Shown one piece after another: positions 11,775 to 19,398 of a stretch of 64,000 nt of DNA. The notes beneath the pieces are model-generated. The model saw only the letters and a list, made by a program, of their open reading frames with translations, was not told the origin of the DNA and made no database searches. The DNA is taken from the NCBI GenBank assembly GCA_004292855.1, contig RDXN01000035.1, positions 112,074 through 176,073 on the forward strand, given 5' to 3'. The stretch's first letter is position 1; each line of letters starts with the position of its first letter. Source of the stretch: Cytophagales bacterium (GTDB lineage: Bacteria; Bacteroidota; Bacteroidia; Cytophagales; Spirosomataceae). Both the position numbers and the translations under genes were made by a program.

Positions 11775-13406
11775 ATGAAAAAAATACTTTCCTTTCTGCT
11801 GTTAATCAGTTTAATAGCCTGCAAAGACGATTACCTCGAATTTGACTTTACGGATGGAAACATCCGCGACGAAGCCGACGTCTGGAATTCCGACCGCAAC
11901 GCACGGGGCTTTCTGAGCAACGTCTATTTCGGGATTTTTAACCGTTATAACCTCGACGGAAACGGTTCTATGTTTTCGCAGGCCAGCGACGAGGCCGTGA
12001 ATTCGAACCTCAGCTCGAACATCAACATTTTCAACAACGACACTTGGGGTTCGCTGCGTACCAACGACGATCAGTACGTGAATATGTACGATTATCTGCG
12101 TCGGGCGAATATGTTCCTAGAGAAATCGCCCGGCAGTGCCATTACGCCCGCTACCGACATTCCCCGGCTGCGAGGTGAGGCTTTCTTTTTGAGGGCCATG
12201 TTCCACTTTGAACTGATGCGCCGGTATGGGCCAATTGTGCTGGCAACCCGATCCTACAAACTCTCCGACGATCTGGATTTGCCCCGCAATTCGCTGGACG
12301 AAGTAGTGGCCCACATCGTGCGCGACTGCGACTCGGCAGCCGTGATGGTTACCCCCGGCGGCTTGGTCGATCAGGCGGCTGGCGACAAAGGCCGGATTGG
12401 TCAAACGGCGGCTTTGGCCCTAAAAGCCAGAACGTTGCTCTATGCGGCCAGTCCGCTCAACAACCCCACGGGCGAGGCCGCCAAATGGCAACGGGCGGCT
12501 GATGCGGCCAAAGTCATCATGACCCTCAATAAGCATTCGCTGCTGACCCAGGCCGTTTTGCCCAACCTTTGGAACTACGGCAGTCAGGCATACAACGCGG
12601 AGGTGATTTTTGCGGGCCAAACCGATAACAACAACACCCTCGAACTGAACAACGCGCCCATCAGCTACGACGGTGCGCGGGGACGCACCAACCCGACGCA
12701 GGAACTGGTCGATGCGTTCGATATGCGAACGAGCGGTAAACCCATCGCCGACCCCACTTCCGGCTATAATCCGGCCAACCCCTACAACGACCGCGACCCG
12801 CGATTGGCCCTGTTTGTGATCCTGAACAATTCGACGTTCAAAGGCCGGGCCGTGGAAACGTTCGACGGTGGGAAGGACAACGTGCCGACGAACCTAAATA
12901 GCACCAAGACAGGCTACTACATGCGGAAGTTCATGATCGAAAGTGCCTTTTGGGGCGTCGGAACAGCCATCAACGTGCGTCGCCCCTGGGTGATTTTCCG
13001 CTACGCCGAGGTGCTGCTGAACCATGCCGAAGCTCTCAACGAAGCGCAGGGGCCGGTGGCCGACGTGTATAGTTCGGTGAACCTGATTCGGACGCGGGTT
13101 GGGATGCCCGCCCTGCCTGCGGGCCTCACCAAAGATCAAATGCGCGAGCGGATTCAGAAGGAGCGGCAAGTGGAGCTTTGCTTTGAAGACCAACGTTTTT
13201 ATGATGTCCGTCGCTGGAAAAAAGGGGAGCAGTTGTTCAATCGGGCTGTAACGGGCATGAGAATTACCCGGACGGGGACAACCTTTACCTACACCCGATT
13301 CCCGGTAGAAACCCGTATTTTCAGCGAGAAAATGTACCGGTTCCCCATTCCCCAAGCCGAACTAAACCGCGCCCCGAAGAACCTGAAACAGAACGTAGGT
13401 TGGTAA
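11775..13406 (+). CDS. SusD/RagB-like nutrient-binding lipoprotein, second pair
   Basis: 543 residues from ATG 11775. A TTG at 11754 in the repeat-derived spacer is rejected because MKKILSFLLLISLIAC is a clean lipoprotein signal. The mature Cys is followed by KDDYLEF. SusD-fold helices are visible (FFLRAMFHFELMRRYGPIVLATR; NHAEALNEAQGPVADVYSSVN; ELCFEDQRFYDVRRWKKG). The protein ends QNVGW. The NHAEALNEAQGPVADVYSSVN segment is nearly identical to that of the first SusD, while the rest is divergent, so the pairs share ancestry or have exchanged sequence there. The TAA stop is the first triplet of a 42-bp palindrome. Confidence 0.94.
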   Translation: MKKILSFLLLISLIACKDDYLEFDFTDGNIRDEADVWNSDRNARGFLSNVYFGIFNRYNLDGNGSMFSQASDEAVNSNLSSNINIFNNDTWGSLRTNDDQYVNMYDYLRRANMFLEKSPGSAITPATDIPRLRGEAFFLRAMFHFELMRRYGPIVLATRSYKLSDDLDLPRNSLDEVVAHIVRDCDSAAVMVTPGGLVDQAAGDKGRIGQTAALALKARTLLYAASPLNNPTGEAAKWQRAADAAKVIMTLNKHSLLTQAVLPNLWNYGSQAYNAEVIFAGQTDNNNTLELNNAPISYDGARGRTNPTQELVDAFDMRTSGKPIADPTSGYNPANPYNDRDPRLALFVILNNSTFKGRAVETFDGGKDNVPTNLNSTKTGYYMRKFMIESAFWGVGTAINVRRPWVIFRYAEVLLNHAEALNEAQGPVADVYSSVNLIRTRVGMPALPAGLTKDQMRERIQKERQVELCFEDQRFYDVRRWKKGEQLFNRAVTGMRITRTGTTFTYTRFPVETRIFSEKMYRFPIPQAELNRAPKNLKQNVGW

Positions 13407-13502
13407 TTGTAGCGTGGTTTTCCAAAACCGCGCGTGATGCGTCAGCAAACTAATACGTGGCTGACGCATCACGCACGGTTTTGGAAAACCACGCTACAAT
13501 TA
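13404..13502. repeat. Long palindrome spanning both convergent stop codons
   Basis: Arms 13404-13445 and 13461-13502 (42 bp) are complementary except at one position, with a 15-nt loop. The left arm begins with the SusD stop codon. The right arm contains the last nine codons and stop of the LD-carboxypeptidase gene. As RNA it would be a very stable hairpin and could terminate both transcripts. Confidence 0.9.
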
Positions 13503-14380
13503 CCCCCAACCTCCAACCGCACAGCCATCCCCATCGGAATCGTCCAGTTTGGGGTGTCGTGACCGGCAGGTAAACCGAAACAAACCGGGAAGTCATAACC
13601 AGAAACGGCCTCGGCAATGATCTCGTAAGGTGTCTTGCCGTAGGGCAGAGAAAGACTCGTGACCATGTCGGTGAATTGCCCCACTACCAGCCCCGCCAGC
13701 CCCGCCAACCGACCCGACCGTTTGAGGTGGTGCATCATCCGATCCAAAGAAAATAACGTCTCATCAATTTCTTCGATGAACAAAATCTTACCCCGATAAT
13801 CGAGGTCTGTGGGCGTGTCGATAGAGTTGATGAGCAAGGTCAGGTTACCGCCAACCAGGATGCCAGTAGCCTCGCCTATTCGGTTCAACTCGTGTGCAGG
13901 AATAGGGTAGGGGGGGGGCAACTCGCCAAACAACCACTGCCGCAGATTCTCCACCGACTCGCCGGTGGGATCTTTGGCGAAACCGCGCGGCATGATTCCG
14001 TGCAGACAGGCTATATCGTTTTTGACTAGCAAACTCAATAGCACTGTAACATCGCTGAAGCCAACGACCCATTTCGGATCCTGGAGGATACCTGATAAAT
14101 CCAGCCCGTCGGCAATACGGTAACAGCCATAGCCCCCACGAGCCGCCAGAACGGCGCGAATATCGGGGTTATCGAAAAAGCGTTGCAGATCGCGTCGACG
14201 TAGTTCATCGGACCCGGCGAAGGGTCCATCCTTCGCCTGTACGCTCTCTCCCTCCACTACATTTAAGCCCCATTTTTCGCGCATAATGGTGAGGCCGGGC
14301 AGTAAGTCCGCATAGGCAAAATGACTGGCCGGAGCCACCACCCCGACCGTGTCGCCGGGTTTGAGAAAGGGAGGGATCAT
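13469..14380 (-). CDS. LD-carboxypeptidase, peptidase family S66
   Basis: 303 residues. The family cleaves the terminal D-alanine from tetrapeptides during murein recycling. The S66 triad is visible: nucleophilic Ser109 in VGFSDVT, Glu203 in LFIEEID, and His274 in PAGHDTPN. The N-terminal LKPGDTVGVVAPAS and ARGGYGCYRI segments are typical. There is no signal peptide, consistent with a cytoplasmic recycling enzyme. The start ATG lies immediately before a repeat block. Odd: the last nine residues (CSVVFQNRA) are encoded by a palindromic element, so the ancestral protein probably ended close to the preceding EVGGN. Confidence 0.92.
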   Translation of the reverse strand: MIPPFLKPGDTVGVVAPASHFAYADLLPGLTIMREKWGLNVVEGESVQAKDGPFAGSDELRRRDLQRFFDNPDIRAVLAARGGYGCYRIADGLDLSGILQDPKWVVGFSDVTVLLSLLVKNDIACLHGIMPRGFAKDPTGESVENLRQWLFGELPPPYPIPAHELNRIGEATGILVGGNLTLLINSIDTPTDLDYRGKILFIEEIDETLFSLDRMMHHLKRSGRLAGLAGLVVGQFTDMVTSLSLPYGKTPYEIIAEAVSGYDFPVCFGLPAGHDTPNWTIPMGMAVRLEVGGNCSVVFQNRA

Positions 14381-14457
14381 GAGTAGGCAGTATGCAGTAT
14401 GCAGTAAGCAGTTACTGACGCGTAAGCCCTGCTTACTGCCACTGCTTACTGCTACTC
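14381..14457. repeat. GCAGTAAGCAGT-type imperfect palindrome
   Basis: The left arm (14381-14411) is built of TATGCAGTA/GTAAGCAG units and the right arm (14429-14457) of CTGCTTACTGC units. They pair imperfectly around a 17-nt loop. It fills the gap between the Kir stop codon and the LD-carboxypeptidase start. The same repeat family occurs at 8578-8610, 22035-22108 and 57808-57868. Confidence 0.75.
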
Positions 14458-15469
14458 AGTTTAATGGTACTTCATCCGTTACGTCCAATTGATCTAGATC
14501 AACTGTTACGTCGCCCTGCGCGTCGCTGCTGAACATGGGCCGGAACTTGTGACCCCACAGAATTTCGTCGTAGCGGTATGAGTATCGGGTGTGTACCATT
14601 TGTGATAGGGTATCGTCGATAGCCCGGAGCAAGATCAAAAACTCAGCGTCCGACTCTTTTAATTGTTCGGGCGTGCAGCCGTGGAGCGGACTGTCAGGTT
14701 GAATTGGGTGAACAACCGTCCAGTTGTTCGGGAAGAACGCCACCTTTTTTCGTTCGAGCGGCAGGCCGTAGTACCGGCGGAAACGGGTGCCGTCGGGCTT
14801 CGTTTCCAATCGCGATAGCGAGACCTCCACTTCCACATCGATCAATTGATTGGAACGTTCGTGGATGATGCGAAACATCCAGCCATTCACATCCAGATAA
14901 GGCGCGAAAACGGCTTTTTTCGTGAACCGGATATTGGCCACCGGGCGCGAAAATCTTCCGTACAACAAGCCTGTCACGAGGGCAAAAACGAGCCATCCGC
15001 ACATCGACTCAATAGCAGCAATGGAGTTGGTCAGATAGCCGATGGGCGAAATGGCCCCATAACCCACCGTCGATAAGGTTTGCGTACTGAAGAAAAACGC
15101 TTCGCCAAACCGACCGAGGGCCGTGTTCTCTTCAAAGCCCCGTAGCGAGTCGGAACCGGCCAGGAGATAGAGTGCGGTAAATACCAGGTTGACGAGGATA
15201 TAAAAGAAGACGACCAGACCTAGAAACGGCAGCCATCCCATCGTGATGAGCCGGTGGTAGGGATTCAGACGGTTCCAAAAGCCCTCGTTCCGCCGTTGCA
15301 CGTTGAAGCTACCGTCTTTATTGACCAGCCGGGCGTACGACTCGTTGATCTTGGTGCCAAAGCCGAGGTCTTGCCGTAGTTCTTCCTGCTCAACAAGGTC
15401 GCTGTCGCGGCCCCGGAGTCGTAATGGGCGTTGGGGAGGTTGGTTATCGGGGGTAGAGCGGTGTCTCAT
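14456..15469 (-). CDS. Inward-rectifier-type potassium channel (KirBac family)
   Basis: 337 residues. An N-terminal slide-helix region (about 60-75, WNRLNPYHRLITMGW) precedes TM1 (about 77-104), a pore helix and selectivity filter TVGYGAI (residues 134-140), and TM2 (about 150-172). A cytoplasmic immunoglobulin-like Kir domain follows (about 175-320, VSLSRLETKPDGTRFRRYYGLPLERKKVAFF). It forms tetrameric potassium channels in the inner membrane. The start codon overlaps the end of the DUF721 gene, so the two form one transcript. C-terminal residues after 315 are acidic and probably disordered. Confidence 0.93.
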   Translation of the reverse strand: MRHRSTPDNQPPQRPLRLRGRDSDLVEQEELRQDLGFGTKINESYARLVNKDGSFNVQRRNEGFWNRLNPYHRLITMGWLPFLGLVVFFYILVNLVFTALYLLAGSDSLRGFEENTALGRFGEAFFFSTQTLSTVGYGAISPIGYLTNSIAAIESMCGWLVFALVTGLLYGRFSRPVANIRFTKKAVFAPYLDVNGWMFRIIHERSNQLIDVEVEVSLSRLETKPDGTRFRRYYGLPLERKKVAFFPNNWTVVHPIQPDSPLHGCTPEQLKESDAEFLILLRAIDDTLSQMVHTRYSYRYDEILWGHKFRPMFSSDAQGDVTVDLDQLDVTDEVPLN

Positions 15470-15795
15470 TACACGAAAACCACATCGTCGATCACGCTGG
15501 TTCCCATGTCTTCGTTGATGCGGGTAATCATCTTGCTTTTGGCGGTAACCAATTCATTACGAAGGGGAGCCGAGACGATTTCAATATACAACACGCGCTC
15601 TTTTACATACAGCCGACCCGTGCGGGAGGCAATCGTTTGGCCCATCATTTTGGCCCAAAATGCTTCCAGATACGTCTCATTAAACCGTGACTGAAGCTGG
15701 TAGTGCTTCAATAACTGGCTAATGGCATCTTTGACGGTTGTGGTGCCGGGCGCGCGCCGGGCGTTGTCACGGTTGTAGCGATATACCTCGTTCAT
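15469..15795 (-). CDS. DUF721 (DciA-like) protein
   Basis: 108 residues, the usual short form in Bacteroidota. The DUF721 pattern is visible: VKDAISQLLKHYQLQSRFNE, WAKMMGQTIASRTGRLYVKERVLYIEI and LRNELVTAKSKMITRINE. In other bacteria DciA loads the replicative helicase DnaB; that function is inferred from the family only. The gene shares its last base region with the Kir start, so translation is probably coupled. The -7-like box at 15830-15837 lies 35 bases before the start codon. Confidence 0.85.
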   Translation of the reverse strand: MNEVYRYNRDNARRAPGTTTVKDAISQLLKHYQLQSRFNETYLEAFWAKMMGQTIASRTGRLYVKERVLYIEIVSAPLRNELVTAKSKMITRINEDMGTSVIDDVVFV

Positions 15796-15829
15796 ACAAG
15801 TTGTGTGGGGAAACGGGTGGGGCTATTCA

Positions 15830-15837
15830 CAAATATA
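15830..15837 (-). promoter_or_regulatory. Candidate -7 box for the DUF721-Kir transcript
   Basis: On the minus strand this reads TATATTTG, matching the Bacteroidota TAnnTTTG consensus. A TTTG (15852-15855) lies upstream at a 14-base spacing, shorter than usual. The position 35 bases before the start codon is suitable. Confidence 0.45.
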
Positions 15838-15928
15838 GGCAGCCTGCCAGACAAAGATACAGCAATGAAAACGCCCTAGAACCTATCGCCCTAAAAATTA
15901 CTTGTATGGTCAATTAACGTACACAACC

Positions 15929-16948
15929 ATGCAAGTAGGGATAGATAGCTTTGTAGCCGTTTCGGACCAAACCGGAGCTAACCTGAGTGATACCAACGCT
16001 ATGACGCAGGTGCTCGACCGCATTGAACTCGCCGACCGCGTTGGCCTCGACGTGTTTGGCATTGGCGAACACCACCGGCGCGACTTTCAGGACTCAGCCA
16101 CAGCCGTGATTCTGGCCGCAGCCGCAGCCCGCACGAGCCGTATTCGCCTGTCGAGTGCCGTAACGGTGCTGAGTGCCGCCGACCCCGTGCGTGTGTTCCA
16201 ACAGTTTGCCACCCTCGATTTGATCTCGAAAGGCCGCGCCGAACTGGTAGTGGGGCGCGGGTCGTTCACGGAAGCGTTCCCTTTGTTCGGCCTCAATATC
16301 CACGATTACGACGAACTGTTCACCGAGAAACTAGGACTCCTACTCGCCATCCGCGACAACGAGCACGTGCATTGGTCGGGTCGGTTCCGTCCGGCCTTGA
16401 CGGGGCAGGGTATTTACCCGCGCCCGGTGCAGAACCCCCTGCCGATCTGGATCGGTGTGGGCGGCACCCCGCAGTCGTTTGTGCGGGCGGGTACGCTGGG
16501 CCTGCCGCTGATGGTGGCCGTGATTGGGGGCGAAACCCACCGCTTCCGGCCCCTCATCGACCTCTACCGGCGGGCGGGCGCGCAAGCCGGACACGCCCCC
16601 GAAAAACTCAAAGTGGGCCTGCACTCGCTTGGCTTCGTGGGCGAAACCACCAAAGAAGCGGTCGATGCGTTCTATCCCGGCTATGCCGAAACCTTCACCA
16701 AGATTGGCCGCGAACGTGGTTGGCCCCCGGTCAGCCGCCCCCACTTCGACGCGCAAAACGGCCAGACGGGTGCCCTGCTCGTGGGTGACCCCGACGAGAT
16801 AGCCGCCAAGATCAAACGCCACTCCGACGCCCTGGGCGGCATTAACCTAATCTCGTTTCAGATGGACAGCGCGAAACTCACCAACGAGCAATTGCTGCGG
16901 TCTATTGAGTTGCTGGGAACGGAAGTCGCCCCGTTGGTGCGGGGGTGA
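15929..16948 (+). CDS. LLM-class flavin-dependent oxidoreductase
   Basis: 339 residues from ATG 15929 (MQVGIDSF); a TTG at 15902 is a weaker alternative. The bacterial luciferase TIM-barrel pattern is clear: GIGEHHRRDF near residue 45, SSAVTVLSAADPVRVFQQFATLD, RAELVVGRGSF, and GVGGTPQSFVRAGTLGLPLMVAVIGG, with VGDPDEIAAKI near the C-terminus. It should use reduced FMN supplied by a reductase; the substrate is unknown. Two damaged copies of parts of this gene lie 0.6 and 1.7 kb downstream on the same strand. Confidence 0.9.
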   Translation: MQVGIDSFVAVSDQTGANLSDTNAMTQVLDRIELADRVGLDVFGIGEHHRRDFQDSATAVILAAAAARTSRIRLSSAVTVLSAADPVRVFQQFATLDLISKGRAELVVGRGSFTEAFPLFGLNIHDYDELFTEKLGLLLAIRDNEHVHWSGRFRPALTGQGIYPRPVQNPLPIWIGVGGTPQSFVRAGTLGLPLMVAVIGGETHRFRPLIDLYRRAGAQAGHAPEKLKVGLHSLGFVGETTKEAVDAFYPGYAETFTKIGRERGWPPVSRPHFDAQNGQTGALLVGDPDEIAAKIKRHSDALGGINLISFQMDSAKLTNEQLLRSIELLGTEVAPLVRG

Positions 16949-16965
16949 TGGGAATCGTAGCGGCC

Positions 16966-17517
16966 CTACTGTTGAGCAATGGGAGTTGAGCGTTCGCTTC
17001 TCTCTTTTGCTATGATCGAGTCGATAAACTCGTTGACAGTCAACTCTTTTAGGTGGGCGTACATTTTTCTATCCTGATTGGCTTTCTCGGCCAACTCGTA
17101 TTTCATTCGTTGATACTCCAGCCTGGCCCAATCATTTTTCCGTAGAAAATCGCGCGATAAGAGATGCCTTTCCAAAGCTTTACTGTGAATTGGACCGACA
17201 TAAAGGTGATGCGTTACGGTGTCTAAAACGCCACTTGTCTGTTTTCCGCTTCGTTTAAAAACGTCGCGGTCCTCAATCCCCTGATTCCCATTGTGGTAAT
17301 ACCCGATTCCTTCTAGGCCCAATTTTATCTTACCAAAGTCCGCTTGATCAGGATAAATGATGTCAATGTCGATGATGGCTTTAGCCGCTAAATTGGGTAC
17401 AGACGTACTACCCACATGCTCAATTTGATAGTCAAGTCCGCGCAGGCCAAGATCGATTTCCCGCTTTATATCCGCAAAATCGTCAACCCACTTCGATGTG
17501 TACGCTTCGATCAGCAT
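16966..17517 (-). CDS. GrpB family protein (nucleotidyltransferase-like)
   Basis: 183 residues. The GrpB signature HVGSTSVPNLAAKAIIDIDI lies at residues 34-53, with the paired acidic residues (Asp50, Asp52) expected of the nucleotidyltransferase fold. A downstream GNQGIEDRDVFKR and HHLYVG segment is also typical. Biochemical function is poorly known; many members adjoin acetyltransferases. It is convergent with the LLM gene and sits between the intact LLM 3' end and a damaged copy of that same 3' end, suggesting that it arrived by insertion or within a duplication. Confidence 0.88.
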   Translation of the reverse strand: MLIEAYTSKWVDDFADIKREIDLGLRGLDYQIEHVGSTSVPNLAAKAIIDIDIIYPDQADFGKIKLGLEGIGYYHNGNQGIEDRDVFKRSGKQTSGVLDTVTHHLYVGPIHSKALERHLLSRDFLRKNDWARLEYQRMKYELAEKANQDRKMYAHLKELTVNEFIDSIIAKERSERSTPIAQQ

Positions 17518-17565
17518 TCTGTATTTGGGAGTTTACGATGGTGCAATAGTGTGAAACTCCATAAT

Positions 17566-17634
17566 GGGCAATTGCTGCTATCTATTGAGTTATTAGGGAC
17601 GTAGGTGGCTCCGTTGGTGCGGGGGTGATTGGGA
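17566..17634 (+). pseudogene. Fragment copy of the LLM oxidoreductase 3' end
   Basis: This segment matches 16886-16953, the last codons and stop of the LLM gene: 53 of the first 64 positions are identical by eye, including GTTGGTGCGGGGGTGAT at the end. It has no start and is too short to function. It ends 5 bases before the stop codon of the Rpn gene. Confidence 0.85.
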
Positions 17635-17639
17635 ACTCA

Positions 17640-18545
17640 TCAGCTTTTGTTAGCAAGCTGATTTTGAATCTCAAGTACAAACTCAACACTAACCTCAGAG
17701 ATGTCCGCGACTAACCGTACATCAAGACCTTTCAGGAGGGCATTTTTGATTGTCTCAGTTTTCACTGCCAACTGCGCTTCCTGAATTTTCCTGTTTTCAC
17801 TCTCAATCGCCAACGCATTGGCGGAGAGTGTCATCTCGTAAGCCATCCGCTTCTCCGGTGTCATTTGCCGCGTGTCCAACTCCTTGATAGCTGCCTCGAG
17901 CCACTCCTCTGTCCAGAAGGGGGGGAACTGCTTGGGCTTGCTCGCTTTGTGGGTCGCCTTCATGGTGTATATCAGTTTGTCTAAGTCCGTCTGCACTTTG
18001 CCTAACCGCTTCTTGAATTTAGCCAGCTCTACAGTGATAAACGTGGTCTGCTCATCAATCAGTTCGCCTTTCTCATTCCGCAACACCGCTACGTTGTGGT
18101 AATCAGCGATGTGAGGAAAAATGTTGGTGGCTAAAATGCCAATGCAATAAATTCTGGGCAAGCCTTCAAACTTGTATTTGCCTTTACGAATGAGCGTGTT
18201 CAGGCGGTAGAACGAATAAAACTTCATGCGTTGAATGAAGTCGGGGTACTTGCTCAACTGCATCTCGACGATGAACTGGTTACCCCGCTCATCCACACAG
18301 GCCAAATCGTAGATTCCACTACGGCTATCGCGGGTGAGGCCCGGAATTTCGCTCTCAATAAACTCAATATGCCTGATAGCCACTGGCGACCCAATCAGAG
18401 CCTGCAAAGCCCGACGCAGGAATCGCGTATCTGACTCGTTACCGAATGTTACTTTGAAGCCATAATCGGAGAGAATGGAGATAAACCGCTCGCTATCATT
18501 GTACAAGTTCACGGGATAAAGATAGCGAAAAGTAACTCTTCCCAT
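17640..18545 (-). CDS. Rpn-family recombination-promoting nuclease
   Basis: 301 residues from ATG 18545. A longer frame to 18623 exists, but its extra residues are antisense translation of an LLM fragment, so it is rejected. The N-terminal PD-(D/E)XK nuclease region shows Asp80 (SGIYDLACVDERG) and Glu94-x-Gln96 (FIVEMQ), with NLYNDSERFISILSDYGFKVTFG before it. The C-terminal part (about 215-301) is helical and charged, with a predicted coiled coil (LAIESENRKIQEAQLAVKTETIKNALLKG). Rpn proteins promote RecA-independent recombination in E. coli. The gene fits exactly between two shards of the neighbouring LLM gene. Confidence 0.9.
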   Translation of the reverse strand: MGRVTFRYLYPVNLYNDSERFISILSDYGFKVTFGNESDTRFLRRALQALIGSPVAIRHIEFIESEIPGLTRDSRSGIYDLACVDERGNQFIVEMQLSKYPDFIQRMKFYSFYRLNTLIRKGKYKFEGLPRIYCIGILATNIFPHIADYHNVAVLRNEKGELIDEQTTFITVELAKFKKRLGKVQTDLDKLIYTMKATHKASKPKQFPPFWTEEWLEAAIKELDTRQMTPEKRMAYEMTLSANALAIESENRKIQEAQLAVKTETIKNALLKGLDVRLVADISEVSVEFVLEIQNQLANKS

Positions 18546-18630
18546 CAGCCGCCCCCACTTCGACACGCAAAATGGCCCAACCGGTGCGTTGCTCGTGGGT
18601 GGCCCCGACGAGATAGCCGCCAAGATTAAG
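18545..18630 (+). pseudogene. Fragment copy of an internal part of the LLM oxidoreductase gene
   Basis: Matches 16731-16816 with few differences (the first 20 bases are identical). It encodes the region SRPHFDAQNGQTGALLVGDPDEIAAKIK of the intact protein. It starts exactly at the Rpn start codon. In the intact gene this part precedes the piece now found at 17566, so the order is inverted relative to a simple second copy. Confidence 0.85.
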
Positions 18631-18688
18631 TTGGATGCACAATAGTTCTAGCTAAGCTGGTCTAACAATAAGCTCATTTTGACAGCGA

Positions 18689-19078
18689 TTACTTTGAGCT
18701 TTGTTGCTTTTGCACCAGCTTTTCGTAAGTCCAATAGTCATCTTTTCTCAAGGCTCCTAATAATATTCCAATTTTACCAATGATAACCTTGTCCTCTGAT
18801 TTATGTTGCTGCGTTTCTTCTGAAAAAGTCGCTTCTGGACGAGCAATTAATATAAAGCCACCATTGTTTAATTCCGCTGGCTTAGAATAATAGTCAAACT
18901 CGCTGAAATGATAACAATCAGTTAAAAGAACTACAACGTCAGACATTCCAGCTCTTCTTATAATGCGAAATATATAGTACTCTCTAGTTGAGATGTCAAT
19001 AATAGAAGCCACATCTTGATGGAGTTCTACTCTGCTTTTAAAAAAACGCAAAATGCTTGGGTGTAAGTCTTTTCCCAT
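18689..19078 (-). CDS. Hypothetical protein, third gene of the SMEK operon
   Basis: 129 residues, no signal peptide or membrane segment. It begins MGKDLHPSILRFFKSRVELHQDVASIIDISTREY and carries a central hydrophobic SDVVVLLTDCYHFSEFDYYS strand-helix unit, then a Lys/Gln-rich C-terminus. I do not recognise it. It starts 5 bases after the nucleotidyltransferase-like gene ends and is the last gene of an AT-rich three-gene operon. Its composition contrasts with the GC-rich genes on both sides, indicating transfer together with its partners. Confidence 0.6.
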   Translation of the reverse strand: MGKDLHPSILRFFKSRVELHQDVASIIDISTREYYIFRIIRRAGMSDVVVLLTDCYHFSEFDYYSKPAELNNGGFILIARPEATFSEETQQHKSEDKVIIGKIGILLGALRKDDYWTYEKLVQKQQSSK

Positions 19079-19083
19079 TTATT

Positions 19084-19398
19084 TTATATTATTCTTATGT
19101 AGTTATTCAAAGATATAAAATATTCAAAACTTAAATTCTCGTTCTGAGTGAAAGTTGTAACATGAAGTGACTTCGAAAAAGTGCTGTAGAACTCTTCTTT
19201 AATTTCTTTGAGACTTTGTGAGTACGCATCTACTATGTACCCTTTTTTAAAGTATATTCTCTGTACTATATCCACATCGTTAGCGATATTTTCATCCACT
19301 AATACTGAACCGATAATGTAAAGTTCAAGCAAGCATTTGTGGTCTCCAAATGCAGACTCAAGCCATTGTTCAACAATTGAAAGATTATGCATTGGCAA
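19084..19398 (-). CDS. Small nucleotidyltransferase-like protein
   Basis: 104 residues. The segment ELYIIGSVLVDENIANDVDIVQ (residues 25-46) has the Gly-Ser ... Asp-x-Asp spacing of minimal nucleotidyltransferases (Gly30-Ser31, Asp41, Asp43). A third acidic residue is not obvious, so it could be an inactive or alternative member. It starts 14 bases inside the 3' end of the SMEK-domain gene and is followed after 5 bases by an unknown gene, indicating translational coupling. MNT-type proteins of this size often act as antitoxins that modify a partner; that role is only an inference here. Confidence 0.6.
   Translation of the reverse strand: MPMHNLSIVEQWLESAFGDHKCLLELYIIGSVLVDENIANDVDIVQRIYFKKGYIVDAYSQSLKEIKEEFYSTFSKSLHVTTFTQNENLSFEYFISLNNYIRII

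Noticed and set aside
18546..18623. N-terminal extension of the Rpn protein
   Set aside because: It is antisense translation of an LLM-gene fragment; MGRVTFRYLYPVNLYNDSE at 18545 is a normal Rpn start.
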